Part shown: in pieces, positions 21,330 through 32,295 of the stretch
How positions within the stretch are numbered: position 1 is the stretch's first letter
Layout: the number at the start of each line of letters is the position of its first letter
Assembly: GCF_030272615.1 (NCBI RefSeq)
Contig: NC_081407.1
Span: 264,602,574 to 264,666,573, forward strand
Direction of reading: 5' to 3'
Source: Cryptomeria japonica
Lineage: Eukaryota > Streptophyta > Pinopsida > Cupressales > Cupressaceae
DNA length: 64,000 nt
Notes under the pieces: generated by a model
What the model was told of the DNA's origin: nothing
Databases searched by the model: none
Seen by the model: only the letters and a program-made list of their open reading frames with translations
Position numbers and translations under genes: made by a program

Positions 21330-22308
21330 ACTTCTTAAATCCGAAGGTCATTCAGTGAGTCATGCATAATAGGTCCCCCATCACTGAATTTCCCATAAGT
21401 TTGTCTTCTTTTGAAGTAAAATTTAGAGTCAACACTTTCATGACAAAATGATCAAAGAAAACAAAATAACTGCCAAACATGGATCCCTTGTCCCACACCT
21501 AGGTCCATCTTTGTACTTGCCATGGAAGACCTATGTGTGAATAATTTGTCCTTATTGTCAATTATGGGCCCCAATAAGCCCTATTCTGATAAAGAATCAT
21601 ATGACACAATAAAGAATAGTGTTTGAATTCCAGCTTCTCTTTTTTATTTCTTTCTCCCATTAACCCTTCATGGAGCTTATCATGAATAATAGCTACAAAA
21701 TCATACAGCTCATTTATTGAGATGTGCTAAATATTGATGGAAATCATCATGAAATCTATGGGCATTTGAGTAAGCCCACAATCTACCACAAGAACCTGCC
21801 CTAATGCATAGTAGGTCTTAACAAAATAGGGCTCAAAGAACTCTAATCTGAAAGGCTCCCTCTCAGATGGCAGGACATAATTCAGTGAATTTTTTAAAAT
21901 TTTCTTTGTAAAATGAGGAACAAAGTCTTTTCTATATCTGTCCTTTTTGTATTGGTAATTCCCTTCCAAATTATTTATGTTTATTTCTTTGATGATAGAC
22001 TTATCCAAACCAAAACAATCTACAATAGCCCTATGTGAAATGTCCAATAGGACATAGCCATCTTCAGATCTTGCATTCCTGCTTGGGGGGTCATAGGAAA
22101 CAACTTGCTCTCTTGTTAACATTGGTTCTACAAAAAAATTAGACACTAATAGCTTCCCCAAGTTCAATGTCCAAGGATTTGACACTAGGACAGGTTTGTC
22201 TCTATTTCCATAAAAGGAATAAAATACATCCCACCCTCTTTCATTTGTAAGTGCATCCCTGCATCCTGCCTTTTTATCATTGAAGGAAATTCTGATGTTG
22301 TCATTCAT
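21330..22308 (-). pseudogene. Unrecognised minus-strand coding block, C-terminal part
   Basis: The open portion (22308-21727) encodes GWDVFYSFYGNRDKPVLVSN, PWTLNLGKLLVSNFF, EDGYVLLDISHRAIVDCFGL and REPFRLEFFEPYFVKTYYAL. Past the stop at 21727 the same frame continues as recognisably coding sequence (ELYDFVAIIHDKLHEGLMGE, EFKHYSLLCHMILYQN, VWDKGSMFGSYFVFFDHFVM) to about 21330, interrupted only by in-frame stops. The aromatic-rich globular character indicates a real former protein. I do not recognise the family. Same strand and frame as the 22429-23004 piece, so both were one protein of about 560 residues. Confidence 0.5.
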
Positions 22309-22428
22309 AGAGGAGACCTCAAATAATTATAATAGGTATTTATGGAGGCTTCTCATTTGTCTATTCAAACTCTTTGCAACCTCTACAGTATTTGCAGGAG
22401 CAAGAGGGGTAGTTGGCATTGTTTCTGG

Positions 22429-23004
22429 TTACTCTTTCTGAGCTAATGACTCTCCTTTATATGCTTTTCTAGGTCTCTTGGGAGATTTGGGAGTTGAACC
22501 TTTTGCAGAAGCAGTTTCCCTCACTTGCTCAGCAGGGTTGTCCTTTTGCAGGGTTTGATCCTGAGGAATTGGGTTTTCCTCAATGGGTGGGTTTTCAGTA
22601 GAAGGGGCACTTTCTATAGGTAGATGGGCTTTAGTGGTATGTGTTTCAATGGAATCTTTTTGGGCAACCCTTCTCCTCTTTTGAATTGATTTCCTAGCTT
22701 TAAGAAGAGGGGCAAGCTCATCTGAAGACTCGCTGTCAGAAACAATAGTGATATTATTTTGAACTGTCTTTTTCTTTCTCTTCGCAAACTTTTCCTTAGG
22801 AGGGGAGCTTTCTTCGGCCTCCTCAGAAATTTGTAATGCAGATTGAGTGCTTGGCTCAATAGCGGGAGCATTTTCAATTACTAGCATAGACGGAATTACA
22901 TCAAGGGGAATAGCATGGGTAATCTCTGGCATCGTAGAGCTAGTGCCAGCTTTAGGGATATTCTCAGCAACGGGAGTAGCAAAGTCCTTGACAAGGGAGG
23001 ACAT
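22429..23004 (-). CDS. Unrecognised disordered N-terminal segment (191 codons)
   Basis: Starts MSSLVKDFATPVAENIPKAG; low-complexity and disordered, with acidic Ser patches (SDSESSDELAPL), basic stretches (KRKKKTVQNN, KSIQKRRRV, KSPKRPRKAYK) that look like nuclear localisation signals, and Pro/Glu/Thr-rich spacers. It ends in a stop at 22429, after which the same frame continues (PETMPTTPLAPAN) into the 22308 block with one more stop. Its leader on this strand (23005-24.5 kb) contains the TTATCCC cluster. Role unknown; context suggests a transposon-encoded accessory protein. Confidence 0.5.
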   Translation of the reverse strand: MSSLVKDFATPVAENIPKAGTSSTMPEITHAIPLDVIPSMLVIENAPAIEPSTQSALQISEEAEESSPPKEKFAKRKKKTVQNNITIVSDSESSDELAPLLKARKSIQKRRRVAQKDSIETHTTKAHLPIESAPSTENPPIEENPIPQDQTLQKDNPAEQVRETASAKGSTPKSPKRPRKAYKGESLAQKE

Positions 23005-24779
23005 TTTAATTTTAAAAATGAAGGAGAGCTTGGGAAATTAAAGACAGACGCAAACCCTACAGACTCTAGGGCACACACAAAAGCTTTGCATATCACAACT
23101 ACAACCTAGCAAATGCACAAGGATGGTGGAATAATTAACTTGTCAATCTTCCTTATCAGGCTGAATTTGCTAGAGGGCATGTTGATTTTCTGAAATTCAC
23201 TCTTCTTCTCGCTTAGGGATTCTCTAAATTCTTCTTTAGATGCAAGGTATGGGAGAAAATCAAATAATTTGTCTTTTATGATGACATCATTAATTCATTT
23301 GGGTCAAACAAAGCCAGTCATTCACACCAAATTTGAATTTCATCCATTGATCAGGAAGTGAACGGTCGAGATTTCCTTTGACAACCCTCGAATGATGACA
23401 TGGAATTTATTAGATTGTCCTGGCCAACTCAGACTTTTCAAAATTTATGTCATTTGAACCTACTTTTATGATTTTATGCCTTTTACCATCTCTGCAGGAT
23501 AAGCCTTCCTTAGATTTCTCTTTATTTCTTATCTCGCACCACCTTTTGCTATCTTAACAATCCTCACGGGATAAGGTTTCCATGTATTTACCTTTGCCTT
23601 TTATCCCATGCCACCTAGAATCATTCCTCTTATCCTCATGGGAGAAGGCCATGCCACCTTTTATTTATCGACATCCTTTTATCCTTATCCCACAAAACAT
23701 TTGTCAATGTTGTCTCCTCTCGTGGGATAAGGCCTTTGTATGTCCTCTGAGCATCCTCTTATCTTGCGTTGATCATATCTCCCTATTGTCTTCTACTTAA
23801 GGGCACCTTTCCTTGATAATTTTTCATCGTGCGGGATAAGCCTTATGAGCTTGCCTTATCTTATCCACAATCCATCTCTTATCCCTGCAGAAACACACGG
23901 AATAAGAGATCCTATCGATCTTGCCTTTTAATCCCTATCCCATGACCATCACTAAGTAGAAGAAAACCCTTGCGTGATAAGGTTCTTTGCAATCCCTCAT
24001 TAGCTCTTATCTTGTGCCATCATTGTGGAAGCCTATAAACATTGCAAGATAACTTTACCTTATAACTCTGAGTTGTTTACTGTCACGTGGGCCCATCAGG
24101 GCATCTTAAAACCACCGCAAGATAAGACTCTCCTCTCTACTTCTTATCTTTTCTTATCCCACATGAGCCTTTTGCTATTATGAAATGACAGGGAGATAAG
24201 GATCCCTTTATTGCCTATGTCTCCTCCTTATCCCATGGGGCTTAATCGTGGCTTCAAAGGTGTCATGGGATAAGTCTTATTCTTTAAGCTTTGTAAATTC
24301 CTTATCCCGTATGGTTGTGACCTCTCGTTGAAAAGCCCGGAGGATAACATTTCTTTGCATTTCCTTTGGCACGCTTATCCCACACAACTATGAGACTAAA
24401 GCAGGCACTTAGGTGGATCATTTTAGCATGTGGAGACTAGTCAAGGGTAAAGTGATCATGCGTGGGGGCCTTCCTAGGGAATTTTAAAGGCAAAACTAGA
24501 GGGACACTTAATATTAGGCATATAATAAAAAATAAAGCGACAGCCTCAAGCGGTGATGCCTAGTGCGCAGGGTCAGTGAACGAACAACAAAGGACCCTTT
24601 TGATGATGACTCAAAACCAGGCCACCAATGATCACAAGTCATCTACAGAACATAACATTTCCCGAGAGAACAAAGGAAAACCTTAACAACTCTAAAACCC
24701 TTTTCAAAAATAGTAAACCCTAAGTTCCAATACATAGGCACGGGACAAATAAGACCAATTTTAAAACCTTCCAACACAA
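23005..24779. other. Leader/flank of the 23.0-kb minus-strand ORF
   Basis: Non-coding in all frames apart from short chance openings. It is dominated between about 23490 and 24385 by the TTATCCC motif cluster listed separately. 24440-24779 is plain sequence leading into the 358-bp satellite. No PBS matching a common plant tRNA was recognised. Confidence 0.45.
23490..24385. repeat. TTATCCC/GGGATAA motif cluster
   Basis: About 24 copies of CTTATCCC(A/G)(C/T)G or its reverse complement C(G/A)(C/T)GGGATAAG occur in 900 bp in both orientations, separated by 15-60 bp of unrelated sequence. Extended pairs such as CTTATCCCATG (24225) and CATGGGATAAG (24264) are exact inverted repeats, so many alternative stem-loops are possible. 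It lies in the would-be leader of the minus-strand ORF starting at 23004. Confidence 0.8.
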
Positions 24780-26704
24780 CCCTCATGCGACCCTATTGGT
24801 TCAAATGGATCATTCGCAGGTGCCACGGATTTCGAGATACGACCTATCAAATTTTGATAGTTTTTCACACTTAGGACGTTCAAGGGAGAACGTCCATAGG
24901 GTATAGCCCTGAGTGTTCACCCGAGTGGGGGGTAAGACAGTATCATGCCTAGGGTAAGAATGCCTAACCAAATGTGTTGGGACTGACAATTCGCACCCAC
25001 AACATGCAGAATGATAAATTCTCTCAATGGCAACATTTCATTGAATGAAACTGACGATTTTTTTGCCAACTGAAAAATCATTGTCCTAAAAATACCGCTC
25101 TGAATCTTGTAAATTCAAGATAGGATTTTGTAGGCAGCCCTCATGTGACCCTGTAGGTTCAAACGGATCATTTGTAGTTGTCATAGATTCTGAGATACAA
25201 CTTGTCAAATTTTGACAGTTTTTCGCACTTATGGTGCTCAAGGGACAGCGTCGGTAGGGTATGGCCCTAAGCATTCAACCGAGTGGGGGGTAAGATAGGA
25301 GCATGAATAGAGTAAGAATGCCTAACTAAATGTACTAGGACCAACAGTTCGTGCCCACAACCTGCAAAACGCGAAATTCTCCCCATGCCAACATTTCATT
25401 GAATGAAACTGATGATTTTTTTGCCCACTGAAAAATCCTTGTCGTAAAAATATCACTTTGAATCTTGTAAATCCGAGATAGCCTTTTGTAGGCCGCCCTC
25501 ATGCGACCTTGTAGGTTGAAACGGATCATTCCCAGGTGTCGCGCATTTTGAGATACGGCCTGTCAAATTTTGACAATTTTTCGCACTTGTGGCGCTCAAG
25601 GGACGGTGTCAGTGGGGTATGGCTCTGAGGGTTCAACTGAGTGGGGGGTAAGAATGCCTAACTAGCCATTCTCGGACTGACGGTTCATGCCCATGACATG
25701 CAGAATGAGAAATTCTCCCCGTGACAACATTTCATTGAATGAAACTAACGATTTTTTTGCCAACTGAAATATCGTTGTCCTAAAAAGACTGCTCTAAATA
25801 TTGTAAATTTGAGACAAGATTTTGTAGGCAGCCCTCACGCGGCCTTGTAGGTTCAAATGGATCATTTGCAGGTGCCATAAATTCTGGGATACGGCCTATC
25901 AAATTTTGATAATTTTTCACACTTAGGGCGCTCAAGGGACGACGCCAGTAAGGTATGGCCCTGAGCATTAAACCGAGTGGGAGGGGGGGTAAAACATGAG
26001 CATGCCTAGGGTAAGAATGTCTAACCAAAGGTGTTGGGACCGATGGTTCGTGCCCATGACATGCAGAATGAGAAATTCTCCCCATGGTAACATTTCATTG
26101 AATGAAACTGATGATTATTTTGCCAACTAAAAAATCGTTGTCCTAAAAAGACCGCTCTAAATCTTGTAAGTCTAAGACATGCTTTTGTAGGCAGCCCTCG
26201 CGCAGCCCTATAGGTTCAAATGGATCATTCACAGGTGCCACGTATTCTAAGATATGGCCTATCAAATTTTGATAATTTTTTGCACTATGAGCACTCAAGG
26301 GACGATGTCGGTAGGGTATGGCCTTGAGCATTTGACCAAGTGGGGAGTAAAATAAGAGAATTCCTAGGGTAAGTAGGAGATTTTTCCAAGATCTAGAGGC
26401 AATGGAAAGTACAAATAAGAGAGAAAAAAAATTTTGGGCGTTCTGAGTGCAATGGCAATGACGGATTTGGCCAAAAATGCTCCAAAATTGCAGATCGTTG
26501 TCGGAACAAGTCACCACCCTCCACCTTCAAACGGCTCTAGATTTGGCCTCCGATGTCAGATTTGGATGAAATAAAAGGCGATTCTGACTTTCTCGAACCT
26601 CCTCCATCCAATGGTGACCTTAGATTTGACCTAACAAGCTCCAATAATAACCTTCAATAGAAAGCTCCAAAATGCAAAACCCCAAATTTCTCTCAATTGG
26701 CAAA

Positions 26705-26719
26705 CCAAAGCTAATACCA
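26705..26719 (-). other. PBS-like sequence (tRNA-Met type)
   Basis: TGGTATTAGCTTTGG directly follows the LTR end. It resembles the plant copia primer site TGGTATCAGAGC complementary to initiator tRNA-Met, with several changes. Confidence 0.45.
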
Positions 26720-27167
26720 TGTGAGATGTTGCCAAGATCTAGAGGTAATGGAAAGCACAAATAAGAGAGAGAGAGAAAATGTACGATAGGAATAAACTAT
26801 ATTCTTATCAATGATGCAAAATGTGATCAACTTAATCATCAAGATTGTTACATATAATGTAGATGAGCTTGCTTATATAGGCAAGGCTATATGGATATGT
26901 GAGCACACAAACATAACATGTGGCTCAATAAGAAACAAGGGTAGGTAGGAAATAGGTGTGGTAGGTAGGAGAAACAATATAATATTCCACATGAGGTGGA
27001 TCACCCACCAAAGGTGAAATGTAACAACAAGATAAGACCACAAAAGGTGGAAATTCTCCTACACACACTATCTCAATGTGGCACAAACACCCAAGTGTCT
27101 CATACCCAAACTACTATGAAATGCATTATCCTAAGTAAACTTAAGTAAGGTGTAACAATATCCAACA
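26720..27167 (-). repeat. LTR of the nested derivative
   Basis: TG...CA-bounded segment on the minus strand, starting TGTTGGATATTGTTACACC and ending CAACATCTCACA. About 23 bp separate its TG from the TAAG duplication, so the true outer boundary is uncertain. Contains TATATAGGCAAG, a possible TATA region, near 26873-26885. Confidence 0.5.
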
Positions 27168-29125
27168 TGAATAATTAATTACACCAATACTAAGAATGCC
27201 TAACCGAATGTGTTAGGACTGATGGTTCGTGCCCATGACGTGCAGAACAAGAAATTATCCCCATGGCAACATTTCATTGAATGAAACTGACGATTTTTTC
27301 ATCAACTGAAAAATCATTGTCCTCAAAAGACCGCTCTGAATCTTTTAAATTGGAGATAGGCTTTTGTAGGCAGCCCTCATGCGACCCTATAGGTTCAAAT
27401 GGATCATTCACAGGTGCCACGATTTTGGGATATGGCCTGTCAAATCTTAACAATTTTTTGCACTTAGGGCGCTCAAGGGATGACGCCAATAAGGTATGGC
27501 CCTGAGCAGTCGACCGAGTGGGGGGGAGGGGTAAAAAAAGAGAATTCCTAGGTTAAGAATGCCTAACTGAATGTGTTGGGACCAATGGTTCGTGCCCACG
27601 ACATGCAGAATGAGAAATTCTACTTGTGGCAACATTTCATTGAATGAAACTGATGGATTTTTTGCCAACTAAAAAATCGTTGTCCTAAAAAGACCACTCT
27701 GAATCTTGTAAACCTGAGAAAGGCTTTTGTAGGAAACCCTCATGCAACCCTATAGGTTCAAACGGAGCATTCGCAGGTGCCACAGATTCCTGGATATGGC
27801 CTATCAAATTTTGATAATTTTTCGCACTTAGAACGCTCAAGGGACAATGTCGGTAGGGTATGGCCTTGAGCGTTCAACTGAGTGGGGTATAAAATAAGAG
27901 CATGCCTAGGATAAGAATGCCTAATTGGACATGTTGGGACAGATGGTTCGTGTCGATGACATGTAGAACGAGAAATTCTCCCCGTGGCAACATTTCATTA
28001 AATGAAATTGATGATTTTTTTGCCAACTAAAAAATCATTGTCCCAAAAAGACCGCTCTGAATCTTCTAAATCTAAGATGGGCTTTTGTAGGCATCCCTCA
28101 CATGACCCTATAGGTTCAAAAGGATCATTCACAGGTGCCATGAATTATGGGAAATTATCTATCAAATTTTGACAATTTTTTGCCCTTAGAGCGTTGAAGG
28201 GACGACGCTAGTAGGGTATGCCCCTAAGCATTTGACCAAGTGGGGGGGGTTAAGAAAAGCATTTCTAGGGTAAGAATGTCTAACCTGATGTGGTGGGACT
28301 GACTATTCACTCCCATGACGTGCAGAACAAGAAATTCTCCCTGTGACAACATTTCATTGAATGAAATTGACGATCTTTTTGCCAACTGAAAAATAGTTGT
28401 CCTAAAAAGACCGCTCTAAATCTTGTAAATCCGAAATAGGCTTTTGTAGGAATCTCTCACGTGACCCTTTAGGTTTAAATGGATCATTCATAGGTGCCAC
28501 AGATTTTGAGATACGACCTATCAAATTTTAATAATTTTTCACACTTAGGGTGCTCAAGGGACGACGCTGGTAGGTTATGGCCCTGAGAGTTCGAGCGAGT
28601 GGGGGGTAAAATAGGAGCATGCCTAGGGTAATCATGCCTAACTAGACATGTTGGGGCCAATGGTTTTCACCCACGATGTGGAGAACGATAAATTCTACCT
28701 GTGGAAACATTTCATTGAATGAAACTAACGATTTTTTCACCAATTGAAAAATCGATGTCCTAAAAAGACCGCTCTGAATCTTATAAATCTGAGTTAGCCT
28801 TTTGTAGTCAGCCCTCACATGACCATTTAGGTTCAAACAGATCATTCACAAGTGCCATAGATTTTGAGATATGACTTATCAAATTTTAATAATTTTTCAC
28901 ACTTAGGGCGCTCAAGGGACGACATTGGTAGGGTATGGCCCTGAGCGTTCAACTGAGTGGGGGGGTAAGATAGGAGAATGCCTAGGGTAATAATGCCTAA
29001 CCAAACACATCGGAGCTGATGGTTTGTGGTCATGATGAGTAGAACGATAAATTAGCCCCGTGGCAACTTTTCATTGAATGAAACTGACGATTTTTTTGCC
29101 AATTGACAAAACGCTTCCCTAAGAA

Positions 29126-29191
29126 GCCATAGTTAATTGGCCAACCCCTAAGAATGCTAGTGATGTCAGAATTTTTCATGGACTTGCTCAA
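29126..29191 (+). pseudogene. 22-codon chromovirus pol micro-fragment
   Basis: The plus strand encodes AIVNWPTPKNASDVR then IFHGLAQ, the segment just C-terminal to the RT palm in Ty3/gypsy pol. Chromovirus 2 at 63.75-63.82 kb has the same block (WPNPR... SDVRSFHGLAQF after its own stop). It is wedged between the satellite end and the truncated gag of Tat copy B, with shared bases TCA at the junction. Confidence 0.75.
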
Positions 29192-30020
29192 ATGATCTAA
29201 CAGGTGGTGTAATCTTGGATAACCATTCCATTGTTTGTCCTCCCAAGCTTCTTGGGAACAACCTCATCAGATAAGTGTCATCATGAGCAAATTCAAGACT
29301 CATGGTACAAAATTCTCGAACATGGTCCCGAGGATCACTTTTCCCATCATATTTATCGAATTTGGGAACGTCTGAGTTTGGAGGGAAAGGTACCATGTTT
29401 AAGCTTCTATCAAATGGATAAGGACAGATTTCGTTTATAGAGTACCGCACTGTTGTCCCTTGTTGCATATCGTGCATTTGTCTTTGCAACATTTGCATTT
29501 GCTGAGTAAGAGCAATCAAGGGTGCATTATCTTGTCGAGGGAAGAGTTCTTCCCTCGTATTTGTTCTTAACTGAAAAGGTGTAGTAAATGGTATGTGTTG
29601 TTCTGGGGTTTCGATTTCAGGTATGCGCATTTCTGGTATACATTGCTCTGGAATATGTTGTTCAGGTATGCGAGTTTCCTCTTCTCGTTGTCGTTCTTGA
29701 TATGTATATTGTTGAGACCCGGTTTGAAAGACGTTTGCGTCGAAATCTTCAGGAAGTTTGATGCCTTTACTTGTAAGCATGAGTAGATATTTCTCTTTGT
29801 CATTTTCCATGAGTTTTTCGATGAGTTTTTGGAATGAAGGATTTTCTTGACATTCCTGAAGAATTGCGTCGGTAATTTCAGGCTCATCTGAGGATGGAAC
29901 TTCAAAAGGATTGGATAATCTGCGATTCATACTTGATTCTGCGGGTGTCTCGCTTTGTTTGTTTCGTTGAGAGTGAGTGATAGGCATGTTAATAGAAACT
30001 TTCAGTGATGAAAGGAACAA
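29166..30020 (-). pseudogene. gag: Tat copy B: truncated gag
   Basis: Encodes the gag N-terminus (SINMPITHSQRNKQSETPAE) and an intact repeat-rich linker (IPEQHIPEQCIPEMRIPEIE). The start of the Retrotrans_gag domain (KFDKYDGKSDPRDHVREF, LMRLFPRSLGGQTMEWLSKI) ends at about 29188, where homology to copy A (43191) stops. The last ~8 codons are junction sequence. It is about 97-98% like copy A, and unlike copy A it has no stop at the CGA codon equivalent to 43694. The start is probably the internal Met of MPIT (about 29987). Truncated by rearrangement, so not functional. Confidence 0.88.
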
Positions 30021-30375
30021 AGTCCTCGTTGATGTTTTGCTCGGGCGTTGGTGGTTCTGGTCGAGATGTGTTATATGTGATGCACTCGTCGGGCAAGAAT
30101 GCTGGATTGATCTTTCCTCCGCGGTTTATCTTTTGATTAAAAGCAGACTTTTGACAGTATGCTCTTGTTTTCAGGGGTTCTTTGTCAAATTCGCTGGATT
30201 TGTTTTGGATATAGCGTTTGACATGATGAAGAAATACCCGATGGGATTTGAAGAGTTGATGATTGATGTATAAAAATTTATTTCTCTTGACGAATTTGGA
30301 AAAGCTAGGTTGTTGTTTCTTCAACGCGATGTTACGATAGAGGTTCTTTCTTCTCAGAATAAGGGGATTAGTCAT
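29989..30375 (-). CDS. Tat copy B: small ORF upstream of and overlapping gag
   Basis: 128 codons (MTNPLILRRKNLYRNIALKK ... INEDFVPFITESFY) in a different frame from gag, overlapping its beginning by about 30 bp. The equivalent ORF in copy A (43992-44378) is also intact, with three amino-acid differences. No known domain. Could be an upstream ORF or the true gag N-terminus joined by frameshifting; the sequence cannot decide. Confidence 0.4.
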   Translation of the reverse strand: MTNPLILRRKNLYRNIALKKQQPSFSKFVKRNKFLYINHQLFKSHRVFLHHVKRYIQNKSSEFDKEPLKTRAYCQKSAFNQKINRGGKINPAFLPDECITYNTSRPEPPTPEQNINEDFVPFITESFY

Positions 30376-32295
30376 GCATGAGTGATCAATGATTTCCTTT
30401 GATTTGTTTGGATTTAGTTGATTCTTGTTTTGAAAATTTCAAATTTTACTTTATCAGAATGAAGGTTTAGATATCCCTTCACGATAAAGCATGTCAAATG
30501 ATATGGATAAGAAGTTTCCCGATCGGGAAACTGGATTTGACAATTTGAAAATTTTTAGACAAGTGTTTTGAGATAAAAATCCGTAAGATGGTAAAGGATT
30601 TGATTGATACTGATGATGAAAATTTTCCGGATTATGATAGGAGAGACGTCCTCTATTGCTCGATTCGTTTTCAGATTCTGACAACTTTGTTTGACACAAA
30701 TTGAACTTGAGAAAAGTTTTTAACGGTTTGTTTTTGTTACTCTGGTTTAAAAAGATGATTTTCGATGAGGTCCTCTAAAATGTTTTTGAATTTTTCAAAA
30801 AATTTCAGTTTTTAACTCTCAGTTTTTTTTGGTTTTGGATCACGCGCTAGAACAGAAGTTGAATGCACTACTGAATTTCCCTGATGCGCTAAACTAATAA
30901 ACACATGCACTAATCTGCCCCTCCATACGTGCTAAAATTTTGATTCTGGAAAAATTTTGCTTTAGCAGGTGAAAAATTCACGCGCTAGATTGGGATTGAC
31001 ACGTGCTAACTGTTTCGGTTAATGCGCTAAAATATGGTTTCCACGCGCTAAGCTGTTTGTTTCACGCGCTAAAACTCAGGCCGTTGAAATTTAATGTTAA
31101 GTTTGTTTGGAAAAGATACGCGCCATACTGGGCATTAGATGCGCTAACTATTTTGACGAATGCACTAATATGTATATTCCACGAGCTATAATGTACCTTC
31201 CACGCGCTAAAACAGGACTGTGGAAAATTTTGTGGAATTTGTTTTGGAAAATCTACGCGCTATACTGGGCCTGATACGCGCTAGCTGTTTTGTTTTATGC
31301 GCTAACTTTGGATACCTACGCGTTAATATGTTCCTGAGACGCGCTAGAATGTGTTTTAGATGCGCTAAAGAATTGTTCACTGTTTTGCCTTAGGATTGAA
31401 AAACTACTGTTTTAGTTGCACGTGCTAATTTGATGTTTGGATGCGCTAATAGAACTGTTATACGTGCTAAGATGTTTCTCTTATGCATTAGACTGCCCTG
31501 ATTTTTTTCTTTTTTGTGATTTTTGTGAGAATTTTGAATTTTGTTGAGAAAATTTTCAAGTGTGATGGATGATTTTCTGAAATAAAAAATGTAAGCACGA
31601 CACACAAAGTACAATCATTTTGCCTAATCTAACAGAAAGTGTATGTTCTAGCGAGGATGTGTTCAAATCCCCAATGTTTTAACAGGTTTTGATACGAAGT
31701 AAGACACTTCAAAAAGACTCTTTATTCAAGGGTCATAGGTAACATCATAGCCCACTAGTCTCGATACTCCATCAGCTCAAACAGCCATGTCACCCCCTAG
31801 AGGGCGCCCTTTTTTTGCCTTTTGCCAGAAGTTAACCCAAAGTGAATTGCTTCACAATTGAGTAATTATCTTGGGAGATATATGGTGAGTAATCTTGGGG
31901 GCAGATTCTTCCCCACCCTTGCACTATGATGTTACAAATGTTTGGATACTGACTCGGCTCAAAACTTCTAATTCTATGGTTCGTAATCAGGTTTCTTGTT
32001 CGTTCGTCAGTGATAAACTCCCTCAGGAGGCTTCCCAACCTTTAGAACAAAGGCTTTACGTATCTCGAAGATACTGGGGGAAGGCTAATCACTGCGCGCA
32101 ACCGTTGAAAAGGACTTTCATCACTTTCCACATTTGATTATAGTGGGTTGGAATTCTTGGCGTCAAAGTCATTCCCCACTTAGGTCGTTCCCTTCACACC
32201 GGCCATAAACGGCTTTAAGAGTTGATTGCAACTCCTCAGGAAGGCAAGCCTGCTAAAGGATTTAAATGCGTGAAGTACTGAAAGCGTAAGAGTGG
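30376..32295 (-). other. Tat copy B: long non-coding leader
   Basis: Matches copy A at a nearly constant offset of 14003-14006 bp until 32295. There the sequence equivalent to copy A 46316-47284 (PBS and LTR end) is missing; the join falls at an (AC)n run. Contains the GCGCTAA cluster and an 81-codon frame (30699-30454) also open in copy A. No stable structure assigned. Confidence 0.75.
30846..31495 (-). repeat. TTAGCGCGT motif cluster, Tat copy B leader
   Basis: About 25 copies of (C/T)ACGCGCTAA / ATGCGCTAA on the plus strand, i.e. TTAGCGCGT/TTAGCGCAT in the sense of gag transcription, spaced about 25 bp apart with unrelated spacers. Several copies are degraded by single changes (ACGTGCTAA, ATGCACTAA), often C-to-T or G-to-A in the CpGs; at several of these sites copy A keeps GCGC. 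Confidence 0.85.

Larger units (their letters stand above)
26374..27190 (-). mobile_element. Internally deleted LTR-element derivative inside a satellite unit
   Basis: An 817-bp insertion splits one satellite unit and is flanked by TAAG on both sides (26370-26373 and 27191-27194; 5 bp with one mismatch). On the minus strand it contains an LTR-like segment (about 27167-26720, starting TGTTGGATATTG and ending CTCACA), then a PBS-like TGGTATTAGCTTTGG, a short non-coding internal part, and a second copy of the LTR's last ~45 bp (TCTAGATCTTGG block) at its far end. It looks like an element that lost most of its interior and 3' LTR. Confidence 0.65.
24780..29105. repeat. ~358-bp tandem satellite array (10-11 units)
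   Basis: The landmark CCTCAYGYGACC recurs at 24781, 25139, 25497, 25832, 26196, 27375, 27738, 28096, 28455 and 28813. The spacing is 358 bp in most intervals (335-364 in others); one unit is split by an 817-bp insertion. Each unit carries TTTTTTTGCCAACTGAAAAA, the inverted repeat TTTCATTGAATGAAA, GGGTATGGCCCTGAG and a G-run after GAGTGGG. Units differ by roughly 10-20%. Several units stay open for 60-124 codons on the minus strand with similar peptides (NDPFEP, VSFNEML), which may reflect descent from a coding or LTR segment but not a working gene. Confidence 0.95.

Noticed and set aside
24780-29105. Minus-strand ORFs of 60-124 codons in the satellite
   Set aside because: They recur with the unit, period is not a multiple of three, and each breaks at different points; treated as repeat by-products.
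29166-29190. Apparent divergent C-terminus (EQVHEKF) of Tat copy B gag
   Set aside because: This is the chromovirus micro-fragment read on the wrong strand; true gag homology ends at about 29188.
30846-31495. CRISPR-like look of regularly spaced GCGCTAA motifs
   Set aside because: Motif is only 8-9 nt, degenerate, spacing irregular, and the sequence is a plant retroelement leader; no Cas genes.
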